Shown one piece after another: positions 41,745 through 51,700 of a stretch of DNA of 53,611 bases (positions are counted from its first letter, which is position 1; the number at the start of each line of letters is the position of its first letter). The position numbers and the translations under genes were made by a program. Below the pieces are notes generated by a model. It did not search any database, had not been told where the DNA came from, and was given only the letters and a program-made list of their open reading frames with translations. The stretch is from Deltaproteobacteria bacterium (GTDB lineage: Bacteria > Myxococcota > Myxococcia > SLRQ01), in the NCBI GenBank assembly GCA_007130885.1, contig SLRQ01000011.1, forward strand, positions 1 through 53,611, given 5' to 3'.

Positions 41745-44102
41745 ATGGACACAAGCTACCTTCGTCAATTGAAAGTCTTTGGTCTCAAGCATGAACTTCT
41801 CGCCGTCTTCGCGGTCTTGGCTCTGATGCTTGCTTCCATGGCATCGATGGGCTGCAGTGAGCCCGTCGACCCGGCTCCTCAAGACGAGGAGGAGAACGGG
41901 GAGGACAACGGCGAGGAGAACGGGGAGGACAACGGCGAAGACAACGGCGAGGACAACGGGGAGGATAACGGCGAGGACAACGGTGAAGACTTGGTGGAGG
42001 CATCATACGGCATAGAGGGAAGGTTGATGAAAGCAGCCGCCTCCGGTGGTGCGCCTCTGACGGCTACCGGTGCCTCTGTAAGCCTGCGAGTGGACACGGA
42101 TGAGACGGGCAGCTTCGACGATCTCGAGGACTTTGCCGGCTCCGTGGATGACGAAGGACGCTTCGTGGTGGACACCGGCGCCCTCGAGTTCGAGGACGAA
42201 GCACCGGTGGTCGAGGCTCTTCTCGTGGTTCAGTTAGAGGGCTATGCGACGGCGTACCGACGGCTGACCCTGGTGCCGGAGCGTCAGCCGTGGGTCGATG
42301 TGACCTTGTACGAGTATCAGGAGATGTCGATAGGGTACCGGAGCAGCGTGCCGGATGACTCCCTGTCAATAACCGGTGTTTTGCCCGACGAGGTCACCGG
42401 TGCTAGCGCGCGCTCCTTCCATCCTCTCCACGAAGCTGATGGATTCGCCGGTGGGCATCAAGGTGCCGGGGGGGCCTTGCTCTCGTTCGGTTCGGTCGGC
42501 GCGGTTCAGCTCGTCGGTGAGGATAGTCAGCCCGTGGGCGAGCTGCCCGAGGCTGTGGCCTTGCGCATGGAGGTGCCGTCGGATGTATGGAGCACCCTTG
42601 CGGTCATAGCCCCCGGTAGAAACATCGATCCCAGCGACGATTTCATCGAGCCGAGTGACGATTTCATCGATCCGAGCGATGATTTCATCGATCCGAGCGA
42701 CGACTTCATCGATCCAAGCGACGACTTCTATGATGTAGCAGCCAGCGTGCCGATGTACGCCTTCGACTCCGCAACTGGAGCGTGGTCGTTCCAGGCAATT
42801 GGCCGACTCGAGAACTCGGGAGGCGGCGGCATTACGTATGGTCAGCTCACGGAGGTATGGAGTGGAGAGATGTTGGGCGATCTCTTCGTTCGAGCGGATG
42901 TCATGCACTTCAGCCAGTGGGGTTATGGCTGGCCCGTGCGACGTTCTTGCATGACGGGTGAGCTAGTCGAGGCGGACGGCGATTCGCTCGACCCCGTGGA
43001 GGGCGTGACGATAACCGCTCGCCTGGTCGCAACCGGCGATGTTACTGGACATGTGGTGACCGATTCCGACGGGCAATTCTGCGTTCCGGTCAGGGGCGGA
43101 TCGGCGGAATCCGGCATGGAAACAATGGTCGATCTCCATGCGAACTTGGAGGACGAGCAGGTCTTCCTCGGCACTTTCGAGAGCGAGCCTCTTGAAGAAC
43201 CGGCGACCTGCTCCACGGGGAGTTGCTTGGATATCGGCTCCGTGGTCCTGGAGAGACGGGAGGCGGACGCGCCCATTGAGGCGTGCACGCTCGTCGTACG
43301 TCTCGATCTCGTTGATTTGGAAGAGATTGACGAGTGGATCCTGCCGGAGACGCTTGCAGGCACCGAGGTGCGGGCCATGGGACTTTCAGCGAGCAATTCC
43401 GAGCTGAAAGAGCTTTGCACGGACGCCGATGGCGAGCCGATAGAGAACTGTCTCGTGTCACGGTCCGTTGAAGACGGCCTGGCACACATAGTAGTGCCGA
43501 GAGGAGAAGAGCAAGTTCGGCTTACCGGCAATCTGATTCACGAGATCGAGCCTTATCATGAAGAGGAAAGCCCGCTTCGGTACGAATACAGCGGCAGCTT
43601 GGTGTTGGATGAGCTGGTTTGCGTGGAGGATCTCGATGAGCCGAACGGCGAGCAGGAGATTGACCCGCCGGTGTTGCCGCTCGGTTTACGAAAGGGAGAC
43701 ATAGAGGCTTATGTCTACGTATGGCGGGATGGTAACGATGGAGACGAAGAGATCCTCATCGAATGGTACACGTATATTCCGCATTACGCGGTAGGCGAGG
43801 AGCAAGAGGTGCCGGCGAGTCGCATAGCGATCTACTCCGGCGAGGATGAAAACGACGAGGTGCTTTTCGAGATCGTAGCTCGCGAGGACGTTGAGGGAGA
43901 GCCGGGGATACACATGCCGGCGGTTGTCAGTGACTACGACTCTGGTCACACCTCCATACGCCAGCTCGTCACGCCGGATATGGACGCCATAAATGATCCG
44001 GACGCTTATCCCGATGCATACGTCGTCGTGAGCTTCAGGCTCGAGATGGTCGGCATTCTGTGGACCGGCCGAGGTGAAGACCTCCTGCATATGCCGCAAT
44101 AG
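41745..44102 (+). CDS. Repeat-containing acidic lipoprotein
   Basis: The 785-residue protein has a signal with lipobox ASMGC (lipidated Cys37). An acidic spacer of EDNG repeats (50-82) follows. Beta-rich segments come next, including a transthyretin/carboxypeptidase-regulatory-like domain (YGIEGRLMKAAASGG...DDEGRFVVDT) and a second near 415-470 (VEGVTITARLV...DSDGQFCVPVRGG). Five PSDDFID units sit between them (296-330). This is a surface protein with extended linkers. No enzyme domain is recognised. It is preceded by an AT-richer stretch around 41660-41700 that could hold its promoter. Confidence 0.8.
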   Translation: MDTSYLRQLKVFGLKHELLAVFAVLALMLASMASMGCSEPVDPAPQDEEENGEDNGEENGEDNGEDNGEDNGEDNGEDNGEDLVEASYGIEGRLMKAAASGGAPLTATGASVSLRVDTDETGSFDDLEDFAGSVDDEGRFVVDTGALEFEDEAPVVEALLVVQLEGYATAYRRLTLVPERQPWVDVTLYEYQEMSIGYRSSVPDDSLSITGVLPDEVTGASARSFHPLHEADGFAGGHQGAGGALLSFGSVGAVQLVGEDSQPVGELPEAVALRMEVPSDVWSTLAVIAPGRNIDPSDDFIEPSDDFIDPSDDFIDPSDDFIDPSDDFYDVAASVPMYAFDSATGAWSFQAIGRLENSGGGGITYGQLTEVWSGEMLGDLFVRADVMHFSQWGYGWPVRRSCMTGELVEADGDSLDPVEGVTITARLVATGDVTGHVVTDSDGQFCVPVRGGSAESGMETMVDLHANLEDEQVFLGTFESEPLEEPATCSTGSCLDIGSVVLERREADAPIEACTLVVRLDLVDLEEIDEWILPETLAGTEVRAMGLSASNSELKELCTDADGEPIENCLVSRSVEDGLAHIVVPRGEEQVRLTGNLIHEIEPYHEEESPLRYEYSGSLVLDELVCVEDLDEPNGEQEIDPPVLPLGLRKGDIEAYVYVWRDGNDGDEEILIEWYTYIPHYAVGEEQEVPASRIAIYSGEDENDEVLFEIVAREDVEGEPGIHMPAVVSDYDSGHTSIRQLVTPDMDAINDPDAYPDAYVVVSFRLEMVGILWTGRGEDLLHMPQ
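41892..41990 (+). repeat. 12-bp tandem repeats encoding (GEDN)n
   Basis: About eight head-to-tail 12-base units (GAGGACAACGGC type) encode an EDNG spacer directly after the lipidation site. The copies differ only at GGG/GGC, GAC/GAT and one GAG for GAC, so the array is young. Unit changes keep the frame and alter only the tether length. Confidence 0.95.
42630..42734 (+). repeat. Five 21-bp tandem repeats encoding PSDDFID
   Basis: Five 21-base units (CCGAGCGACGATTTCATCGAT type) encode PSDDFIE, PSDDFID three times and PSDDFYD. They differ mostly at synonymous sites. The Asp-rich heptad could bind calcium or act as a linker between beta domains of the lipoprotein. Confidence 0.95.
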
Positions 44103-44206
44103 TTTCCCACTGGCAGCAACCGGCGCCGGTCCGGTCAATCCAGGTCTGCCGGGTGCCGTTCGGCCCCGGTAGGGCAAGCGCACTCTCACATGATAGTCTG
44201 CCGCCC

Positions 44207-47200
44207 ATGAGTGAGCGATCCCACCTCGAGTCGGCAATGGCATTGCTCGAAGCCCAGCGCCGGACCCTCGGTGACGAGGCGGTGGATGCGGCGCTGGCCC
44301 CGATAAAAGCTCGGCTGGCCACCCTCTGCGAGGAACCGGCTGAACAACGAAAGCTGGTCACCGTCCTCTTCGCGGATGTAACGGGGTTCACCTCCTTGAG
44401 TCAGAGCATGGATCCCGAGGAGGTCGCCGCCGCAATGAACAGCTTGTGGCGGCGGGTGGATGGAGCTTTGACCGATCACGGAGGCACCATCGACAAACAC
44501 ATTGGTGATGCCGTCATGGCTCTTTTCGGCGCTCCAGTTGCTCGAGAAGAGGACGCGGAGCGGGCGGTACGCGCGGCGCTTGCCATGCAGGAGGTGGTCT
44601 CGGACGTGGCTAGGGAGGTAGTTGGAGACGACGCCCGAGCCTCACTTCGCATGCGAATCGGTTTGCACACCGGGCCGGTTCATTTGGGAAAGGTCGGCAG
44701 CGGTCAAGAGTACACCGCCATTGGCGACACGGTGAATGTCGCAAGCAGGCTCGAGGAGGCGGCCCCCCCGGGAGGAGTTTTCATATCGCACGATACGTTC
44801 CGCCATGTTCGCGGCAGGTTCGAGGTGAGTGAGAAGGGGCCGTTGCCCATAAGGGGCAGAAGCGAGGCCATGCGTGTTTACGAGGTTACCGGAATAGAAA
44901 CCTCGGACACCGCATCGTCGATGATGGTGGGCGGGGTTGAGATACCTTTCGTCGGGCGAGAGCGGGAGCTTGCGCATTTGTTCGAGGCGGCGGGATCGGT
45001 AGCTTCCGGAGACGGTCCCTTGGCTGTCACCGTCGTCGCTGAGGCCGGACTGGGCGCATCCCGTTTGGCGGCAACCTTTTCCGACCGTCTTCGCGGGGGC
45101 AAGCCGGTCCCGGAGATTCTGGAAGCTCGGGGTGGAGTGGCCGCGCCACCGGAAATACTGGAGGCACGTGGAGGTGGCGGTTTCGCTGGAAGGACGCCTT
45201 ACAGAGTGCTTCGGAGCATTTTGGCCGACAAGTTCGGTCTTAGCGAGCGCGGCGGCGATCCGGCGGTCGTGGAAAAGCTGTTCGAGGGTTTGGCGCCTGT
45301 GCTTGGAGACACCGCCAAGGAGAGTGCGCATCTTCTTGGACACCTTGCTGGATTCCAGTTCGGCGAAAGCCCGTATCTGCAAGGCATTCTGGATGATCCG
45401 GGACAGGTTCGCCGCCGTGCCTTGCAAGCTGTTTTTCGCCTCTTCACCGCGCTTGCGGTAGGCAAGCCGTACGTGGTGCTTCTGCTGGAAGACCTACACT
45501 TGTTGGACGATGGTTCCTTGGATCTAATCGAAGAGATACTTGAATCCGCCGGTCGATTGCGTCTTCTGGTCGTTTGTACTGCTAGGCCGAAGCTGTTCGA
45601 ACGGCGTGCGAACTGGACCCGTGGTGACCACCGTGTTCGAATTGATCTCGGTCGTTTGGATGACGAATCCTCCAGGCGTCTGCTTGAGGCGCTTCTTGCT
45701 CCCGCGAGGGATGTGCCGTCCAGCTTGAGCTCTCGTTTGATCGAGACCGCTGAAGGTCACCCGCTGTACATGGAGGAGCTGGTACGTCGTTTGATAGAGC
45801 AGGGGGTAATAGATACCAGCCGGCCGGAGTGGGAGGTCCGTACCGATCTCCTTGGGGAGTTCGAGGTGCCTCCCACGCTCACCGCTCTCGTTCAGGCCCG
45901 CCTGGATGCTCTATCGGTGAACGAGCGTTTGGTTTTGCAGCGGGCGGCGGTTCTGGGCAGAGTCTTTTGGGACGAAGCGCTGCGGGTACTGGATATCTCG
46001 GAAGAAGGGGCTCGGAGCGCCGTGGACGTCGACGCCGGCATCGAAGGACTGCTGCGGCGCGAGCTGATAGTGGAACGGGGGGAGCCGGTATTTCAAGGTA
46101 CCCGCGAGTTCGCTTTTTCCCAGAGTTTGGTGCACGACGTCGCCTACGAGATGATCCTCCTCCGCCTTCGTCCCGCGTTTCATCGGCGGGCGGCGGTTTT
46201 TCTCTCGGAACGGGTCGGTGAGAGCGCTTCGGCCTGGGCCTGGCGAATCGCCGAGCATTGGGAGGCCGCTGGCGACGGTCTGGAAGCGGGCGGTTGGCTT
46301 CTGAAGGCGGCGGAGCAAGCGCGCCGCACCAACGCGGTAGCGGAAGCAGAGGAGGCTTATCGGCGTTCCCTCGAGCACCTCGAAACCGTGGGGGCCGATC
46401 CTGGATTGCGACTGGCCGCCATGGAGGGGCTGGCCGAGGTCTACCTTAGGCTAGTGCGGCTGACGGAGGCAGAGGAGGTTTGCCGGAGAATGCGCCTGGT
46501 GGCGGCGGACTCGGGAGACCGGATCGCCGAGTCCAAGGCCTGGGCCAAGCTGGCTCGAGTGTATCAAGGAAGGAGCGAAACAAAGGAGGCACTCGATGCC
46601 ACCGGCCGGGCGATATCGCTGGCCCGAGCGGAGGACTGCACCGGCACTCTGGCGACGGCCCTCCGGGAGCGGGCGTTGTGTCTTCACCGAGGTGGTCGTT
46701 ACGATGAGGCCAAGGGGCCGCTCGGAGAGGCACTCGAGATAGCCGTGCGCGAGAATCTCGTGTTCGAAAGAGCGAGGGCGTTGCGGTTGCTTGGTTTGGT
46801 CCACGCACGGCTCGGAGACTTCGATCTAGCAGAGAGGCACGGCAGCGAAGCTCTGACTTTGTTTAGGACGCTCGACCACAAGACCTTGCTCACCGCGTCG
46901 CTGACCAGTCTCGGAGAGCTGGCCCGTGTTCGCGGAGACGCAGCCTCGGCGTTTGCCTACTATGAGGAAGCTCTATCCATAGCTAGAGATTTCGGCCTGG
47001 CGGGACATGAGCTGGTGGCGCTTGCCAACATGGGATCGGCGTTGGTCGCCATGGACAGGGCGTCCGAGGCGCAGACCAATCTGGAAGAGGTATTGGAGAG
47101 GGCGCCGGCGAAGTGGTACGGATTGCCCGAGACGTGGCGCTTCCTGGCAGAGGCGAGACTTTCGAGTGGTGACACGGCGGGGGCCTTGGAAGCCGGCCTG

Positions 47201-47530
47201 AAAGCGCTCGAGCTTGCGGAGGCCACCGAGTCGGCGGAGATGGTGGGAGCCGCTTGGCGTGTGCTGGGTGAGCTTGCCGCCGAGACGCGAAATGCCGTGA
47301 CCGTCGGCGGCAAGAAGCTCGACGCGCCTGAGTGCCTGAAGCGAAGTGTCGAGATACTTGATGGCGCGGGTGTCGGACCGGAGGCTGCCCGGGCGCTCAG
47401 AAGCTGGTCACGATACTGCTTGGCTCAAGGTGACCGTGAGCATGGCGAGAAGCTTTGGGCCGAGGCCCAGTCACGCTTCGAGGCTATGGGGATGCCTCTC
47501 GAGGTCGAGCGCATGAACCGCCGTTCATGA
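44207..47530 (+). CDS. Class III nucleotide cyclase - ATPase - TPR protein
   Basis: ATG 44207 gives 1,107 residues. A class III adenylate/guanylate cyclase domain spans about 48-230. It has metal-binding D57 (FADVTGF) and D101 (HIGDAVMALFG) and the AIGDTVNVASRLE block. An AAA/STAND-like ATPase domain follows (FVGRERELAHL, then a P-loop region at 278-286, Walker B-like VVLLLEDLHLLDD). Its P-loop reads AEAGLGAS: the Lys of GxGKS is Ala284, so ATP binding may be lost. A 9-residue peptide PEILEARGG occurs twice (302-310, 315-323). A winged-helix-like part and about 400 residues of TPR-type helices end the protein. No transmembrane helix is seen; it is a probable cytosolic signal integrator. Confidence 0.9.
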   Translation: MSERSHLESAMALLEAQRRTLGDEAVDAALAPIKARLATLCEEPAEQRKLVTVLFADVTGFTSLSQSMDPEEVAAAMNSLWRRVDGALTDHGGTIDKHIGDAVMALFGAPVAREEDAERAVRAALAMQEVVSDVAREVVGDDARASLRMRIGLHTGPVHLGKVGSGQEYTAIGDTVNVASRLEEAAPPGGVFISHDTFRHVRGRFEVSEKGPLPIRGRSEAMRVYEVTGIETSDTASSMMVGGVEIPFVGRERELAHLFEAAGSVASGDGPLAVTVVAEAGLGASRLAATFSDRLRGGKPVPEILEARGGVAAPPEILEARGGGGFAGRTPYRVLRSILADKFGLSERGGDPAVVEKLFEGLAPVLGDTAKESAHLLGHLAGFQFGESPYLQGILDDPGQVRRRALQAVFRLFTALAVGKPYVVLLLEDLHLLDDGSLDLIEEILESAGRLRLLVVCTARPKLFERRANWTRGDHRVRIDLGRLDDESSRRLLEALLAPARDVPSSLSSRLIETAEGHPLYMEELVRRLIEQGVIDTSRPEWEVRTDLLGEFEVPPTLTALVQARLDALSVNERLVLQRAAVLGRVFWDEALRVLDISEEGARSAVDVDAGIEGLLRRELIVERGEPVFQGTREFAFSQSLVHDVAYEMILLRLRPAFHRRAAVFLSERVGESASAWAWRIAEHWEAAGDGLEAGGWLLKAAEQARRTNAVAEAEEAYRRSLEHLETVGADPGLRLAAMEGLAEVYLRLVRLTEAEEVCRRMRLVAADSGDRIAESKAWAKLARVYQGRSETKEALDATGRAISLARAEDCTGTLATALRERALCLHRGGRYDEAKGPLGEALEIAVRENLVFERARALRLLGLVHARLGDFDLAERHGSEALTLFRTLDHKTLLTASLTSLGELARVRGDAASAFAYYEEALSIARDFGLAGHELVALANMGSALVAMDRASEAQTNLEEVLERAPAKWYGLPETWRFLAEARLSSGDTAGALEAGLKALELAEATESAEMVGAAWRVLGELAAETRNAVTVGGKKLDAPECLKRSVEILDGAGVGPEAARALRSWSRYCLAQGDREHGEKLWAEAQSRFEAMGMPLEVERMNRRS

Positions 47531-47540
47531 TCGGAAAAGA

Positions 47541-47596
47541 GGCCCGCCGCAAAAGACGCCGGCTCCGGAGTCCTCCCTGCTGAAGCGGCGCGGGCC
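47541..47596. terminator. Inverted repeat between convergent genes
   Basis: GGCCCGCCGC (47541-47550) pairs with GCGGCGCGGGCC (47585-47596) apart from a two-base bulge, across a 34-base loop, between the convergent cyclase gene and the reverse outer-membrane gene. There is no T-run on either side, so any terminator role is weak. Confidence 0.3.
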
Positions 47597-47635
47597 CCAG
47601 TAGCGCATGACGCTATGGGGCGCGTAATCAGCGGT

Positions 47636-48553
47636 TCATATCCGCATTCGCGCCGACAAGGTAAAGGTAGCCGTGTTGACCCAAATCTCGTCGGGTGCGT
47701 GCCACAGGTCGTTCAGGAACTGGAAGCTGAACTGCACTGTGTGGTCGAGGATGCCGAGAATCACTCCGCCCCCTATCTGCATGCGAAACTCGGGGTTGTT
47801 GTAGGCCTTGAGCAGCGAGAGGTTCGAGCGGAGATGGATGATGCTCGTCGCGATGAAGCGGTGCTGCCCTTGGGCCATGATCGCCGGGTAGGGACTCCAG
47901 TTGTGATTGTAGAAGCTATCCTCCCCGTCGTGGTCATCTTGGTCTATCCCGTGGCGCCCGGCCTGACGATGGCGGCTGAAGTTGTACTGGCCGATGACGA
48001 GCTGCACGGGAACCATGAAGTAGCTTACGAGGTGCTCGTTTCTTTGGCCGAGTTCCACGTCTCCGCTGAAGGTCGGCAGGGTGCTGGCCTCGAACCGAAG
48101 GTTGGTTCCGGTGCTGTGGTCCTTGAGCCCGCCGAACTCGGTGAAAAACCTGGCCCGCAATACCTCCATCCGAAAGATATCAGGTCCCAAGGCGAGGCCG
48201 CCGGTGGCGGCCAGTTTGTACGGAACCATCGGCTTGTCCGCGAGCCCGGTATACAGGTCACCCGAAATCATGAGGGTGAGCCCCTGCCACCAGTTCCATG
48301 ACTTCGAAGCCTCCGCGCCGAAGTAGAGAAGAAACGGATCAGGGCTGGTGATGCCTCCGGTCTCGAAAGCAAGCCCTGTTCCTATGGCAGTCTGCCATGG
48401 CGGCTCTTGCACATCGAAGCTTTCGCCCGCCGGCGCGGTCCGCGGCATCAGGAATACGAGCGATAGCAGTAGTACGGCCGCCACACTCGACGATCCTTCC
48501 CCGTTCCCACGCCTGGGCCTAGTGCCCTCCGCCTTCTCGTCATTCGTACTCAT
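47636..48553 (-). CDS. Predicted outer-membrane beta-barrel protein
   Basis: ATG 48553 follows GGAGACAGCTC and gives 305 residues; an in-frame ATG 18 bases upstream lacks a ribosome site. The signal peptide is the hydrophobic stretch at about 25-42, ending TAPAG. The mature part alternates amphipathic strands (FLLYFGAEASKSWNWWQG, LRARFFTEFGG, MVPVQLVIGQYNF, MQIGGGVILGILDH), as in a small barrel, and ends ARMRI. It is rich in His/Asp in one loop (HRQAGRHGIDQDDHDGEDS), perhaps a metal site. Family not recognised. Confidence 0.7.
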   Translation of the reverse strand: MSTNDEKAEGTRPRRGNGEGSSSVAAVLLLSLVFLMPRTAPAGESFDVQEPPWQTAIGTGLAFETGGITSPDPFLLYFGAEASKSWNWWQGLTLMISGDLYTGLADKPMVPYKLAATGGLALGPDIFRMEVLRARFFTEFGGLKDHSTGTNLRFEASTLPTFSGDVELGQRNEHLVSYFMVPVQLVIGQYNFSRHRQAGRHGIDQDDHDGEDSFYNHNWSPYPAIMAQGQHRFIATSIIHLRSNLSLLKAYNNPEFRMQIGGGVILGILDHTVQFSFQFLNDLWHAPDEIWVNTATFTLSARMRI

Positions 48554-48584
48554 GAGCTGTCTCCAAGCCATCGAGCCGCTCTAT

Positions 48585-48611
48585 TTGACCGGCTCGGATT
48601 GGGTGTATTCT
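48585..48611 (+). promoter_or_regulatory. Candidate promoter for the large lipoprotein
   Basis: TTGACC (48585-48590) and TATTCT (48606-48611, four of six) are separated by 15 bases, slightly short of optimal. It lies about 150 bases upstream of the lipoprotein ATG, within the divergent intergenic region. Confidence 0.3.
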
Positions 48612-48672
48612 ATCGCAGGCCCAGCCCGAGCGTGGAATTAATTGGGGGACGCCCTTGCGGGAGGGGAAAACC

Positions 48673-48717
48673 ATGACTAGGAACGTCCCCCTTCGGGGGT
48701 CTACTACCCAGGGATAA
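48673..48717 (+). CDS. Possible 14-residue leader peptide (uORF)
   Basis: An ATG at 48673 is preceded by GGGAGGGG with 6-base spacing, a better Shine-Dalgarno than most real genes here. It opens a frame MTRNVPLRGSTTQG closed by TAA at 48715. A CCCCC-TTC-GGGGG hairpin (48687-48699) lies within it, and the stop is 26 bases before the ATG of the large lipoprotein. The layout resembles leader peptides that control the downstream gene, but a chance ORF cannot be excluded. Confidence 0.3.
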   Translation: MTRNVPLRGSTTQG

Positions 48718-48743
48718 CCAACTGACCGTTAGGGGGGAAGGTC

Positions 48744-51700
48744 ATGCTCTCGAATCACTACGCGCGGCCGGGGGTGGCGCCGCGCTTCGCGATGGTGGCG
48801 CTCATGCTCTCGTCTCTGGCCTCGGGCTGCAATGACGCGGCGGGCGACGAGGTGGAAGAGGGTACGGTAAACGGGGTCATAGCGGGGACGGTCTTCAAGG
48901 GCTTGCTCGAAGGTGGCCGAGTTTCCGTCTATGCGGAAAGCGAAGGCCGGTTCGATGAGGTCGTAGCTGAAACCGAAACCGACGCCGCGGGCGCGTTCGA
49001 GGTGGATGTAGGCCGCGCGCGCGGCGATCTGCTTCTGGAGGTCACGGGTGGATCTTATGTCGAGGAAGCTACCGGAGAAGAGGCACCGCTCGGCTCGCGC
49101 AGGCTCCGAGCGTGGGCTCTTGACTTCGAGGTTGGCGAACGAAGAACCGAGGTTCAGATCAACCCTGTCACCACCCTCATAGTCGCATATGTGAATTGGA
49201 GGATGGAGAGCCTCGAAGAGGACCGCCACCTCGCCGAGCGACGAGCGGCGCGGCTTATCGAGGAGCACTTCGCGGAGGCCGGGTGGCGCTCCGTTACGCC
49301 GGTCAACCCGACTACTCGCCGTGACCTGCCTTTCGAGGATGACGCGGTGATGGGCGTGCTCATATCGGGCCTTTCGCGTAGGGCCAAGGATATGGCGATC
49401 CAGTCTGGAGCAACTGGGGCTACAGCGAATGCGTCGGCACTCATCGAGCTTTTGGCGGAGGATCTCGAGGCTGACGGGAAGTTCGACGGCCTCGGTCGAA
49501 GCGGGAGAAGCCTTGCTTACCAGGGGCAGGCACTGGACGGTCAAACGCTGCGGGTCGACCTGGCCCTCTCGACGATCAGGTTTCTCGAGTCGGAGCGAAA
49601 CCTTTCAGATCTTAGCCGTGAAGAGATGCAGGCCATACTGTATGCGATAGCAGGCAGAGACTCCGAGCTGTTCGCGTCTCCCCCCGATGAGCCTTTCCTC
49701 GAACCTCCCGAGATCTCTCTCGGCCACCCTCAAGCGGGCAGCGCCGTCAGACAAGTCGTCGAGCTGACTGCAACAGCGGTCGATCCCGTCGCGGTCACGG
49801 ATCTTAGGTTCAAGCAGCCGCCGGAGCTGAGGAGTGCGGAACCCGAGGATTTAGGACAGACACAGGCGGTCGTAAGATCGACGCTTGATACCTCCCCATT
49901 TCCCGATGGTCCGCTGACCATCGTCGTGGTGGCCGAGAATGAACGAGGCTTACGCTCCTTGGAAAGCTTCGAGTTGATCATTGCGAACGAAAGTCCTCTC
50001 GTAACTATAGAGAAACCCTCGCCGGGACCGGTCAAAGGAGAGGTGGAGATCGTTGCGCATGCCGAGCCGAGCCCCGAAAGAGAAGCCAGGATCAGCGGGA
50101 TGCTCGCGTTACGTCCCGAGGGGTTGGAGAACGTCTCTGGTTCGCCCTGCCGTTTCGAGGCGTCATGGAACACCGAGTTGGAGTCCGAGGGATATTTTAA
50201 TATCAAGATCGTAGCCCTGGACGATCACGGTTCAGAGGGCATGGCGAGTGTTACGGTGGAGGTTGCGAACCTGGAGCCGGTGAGAATCGAGGGAGTCGCG
50301 CTCATCGCGGGACGCCCGGTATCGGATGCCTCGGTTACAGCGATTGCATTGGATCCGCCTGATGGAAAAACGGACTCGTCGATTCTGGGCACGGCCCGCA
50401 CCGATGAGACGGGAGCCTTCGCCTTGACTATAAACGACAGAAGCTACTCCGGGCCGCTCGAGATCCGCGTGGCCGAAGGTGGAAGCTGGACATCTCCTAT
50501 CGGCGAGCGGGCTTTATCCACATCTGCCAGTCGCCGGCTGGCTACTTACCTTCCGAGCCCCGACCATCTGCACGAAGGTGATCATCAGAAGCTCCCTCTA
50601 GTAGTCGGCGTATGGTCCACCCTGGCCGCGAGTCTTGCCCGGTATTACTCGACCGTGCCGGAGCAGCCGTATGAGCCGGCCGAGGCATGGGCCCGCGCGG
50701 TGGAAATGCTGGCCGGGCACTTCAGGCGTCCCCCAAATCATCGATGTCTTCATTCTTCTTCAATCTTCGACCTTACGGAAGAAGAGGAAGTAGGCTTCGA
50801 GGATGCTCTGTTCAGCCTGGGAGACATGGGCCTTGCGTGGATGATGCGAGACGTTCAAGATGTTTCCCTCTTGGACCTTACCGCGGCGCTTTCATCGGAT
50901 ATTGCCACGGGAAGGTTCGATGGACATGACGGCGACCAAAGCTTGCCCACGATAGGAGAAGTAGAAATAGATATTGATACTACTCGGATTGCGCTCGCCG
51001 TTGCGATTCACGATTTCGTTGCTTCGTTCAATAATGTGTCAGGCATCTCGATAGAAGACTTGATGGAGGTATCCGCCGGGGGCATGTCTTTCTTGGATAC
51101 GCTGGCCACGGACTCTCGCGAGATCTACGGTGAGCCCGGCACGGCGTTCGATCAAAGCGGGCCCCTGATAACTTGGCTCCGGCCCGAGGCGAACAGCACC
51201 GCAAGCGATGAGACGGTGATCGTGGAGGCGGAGGCATCGGATTCCACGGGCATTCATTCCTTCTTTTTCCTGGAGCCCCTGATTGACGGTGTGCCTCTTT
51301 CCGACGAGGCGGGTGCGGTGGGTCGAGTCATGGGCTTGGTTCCAAACACCGTTCCTCCGAACGCTCCGGACCATATGGTGCGGGTAACTGTCGGGGCCAC
51401 CGACCAGCTTGGAAACGCAAGCAGCGGGCATTTGTACTTTACGCGCAGGCCGCCCTCCGCGCGAATCGACGAGATAGAGGTCCGTGACGGCACGGGCTGG
51501 GCGAAAGCATCAGGACCGGTCGGAGGAGAGGTTCGCGTACATGCTTCCGGCACCGCGGGTTTTGCTACTAGCCACTTCGGTCTCGTATCACCTGACCCCT
51601 CTCTCGCGTCGGTCGGCGAGGATCTGGACGACGGCGAGCAGTCGCTGCTCGTTGAGATCGACACAACTAATGATATTCCCGACGGTCCTTTCTCTGTCGA

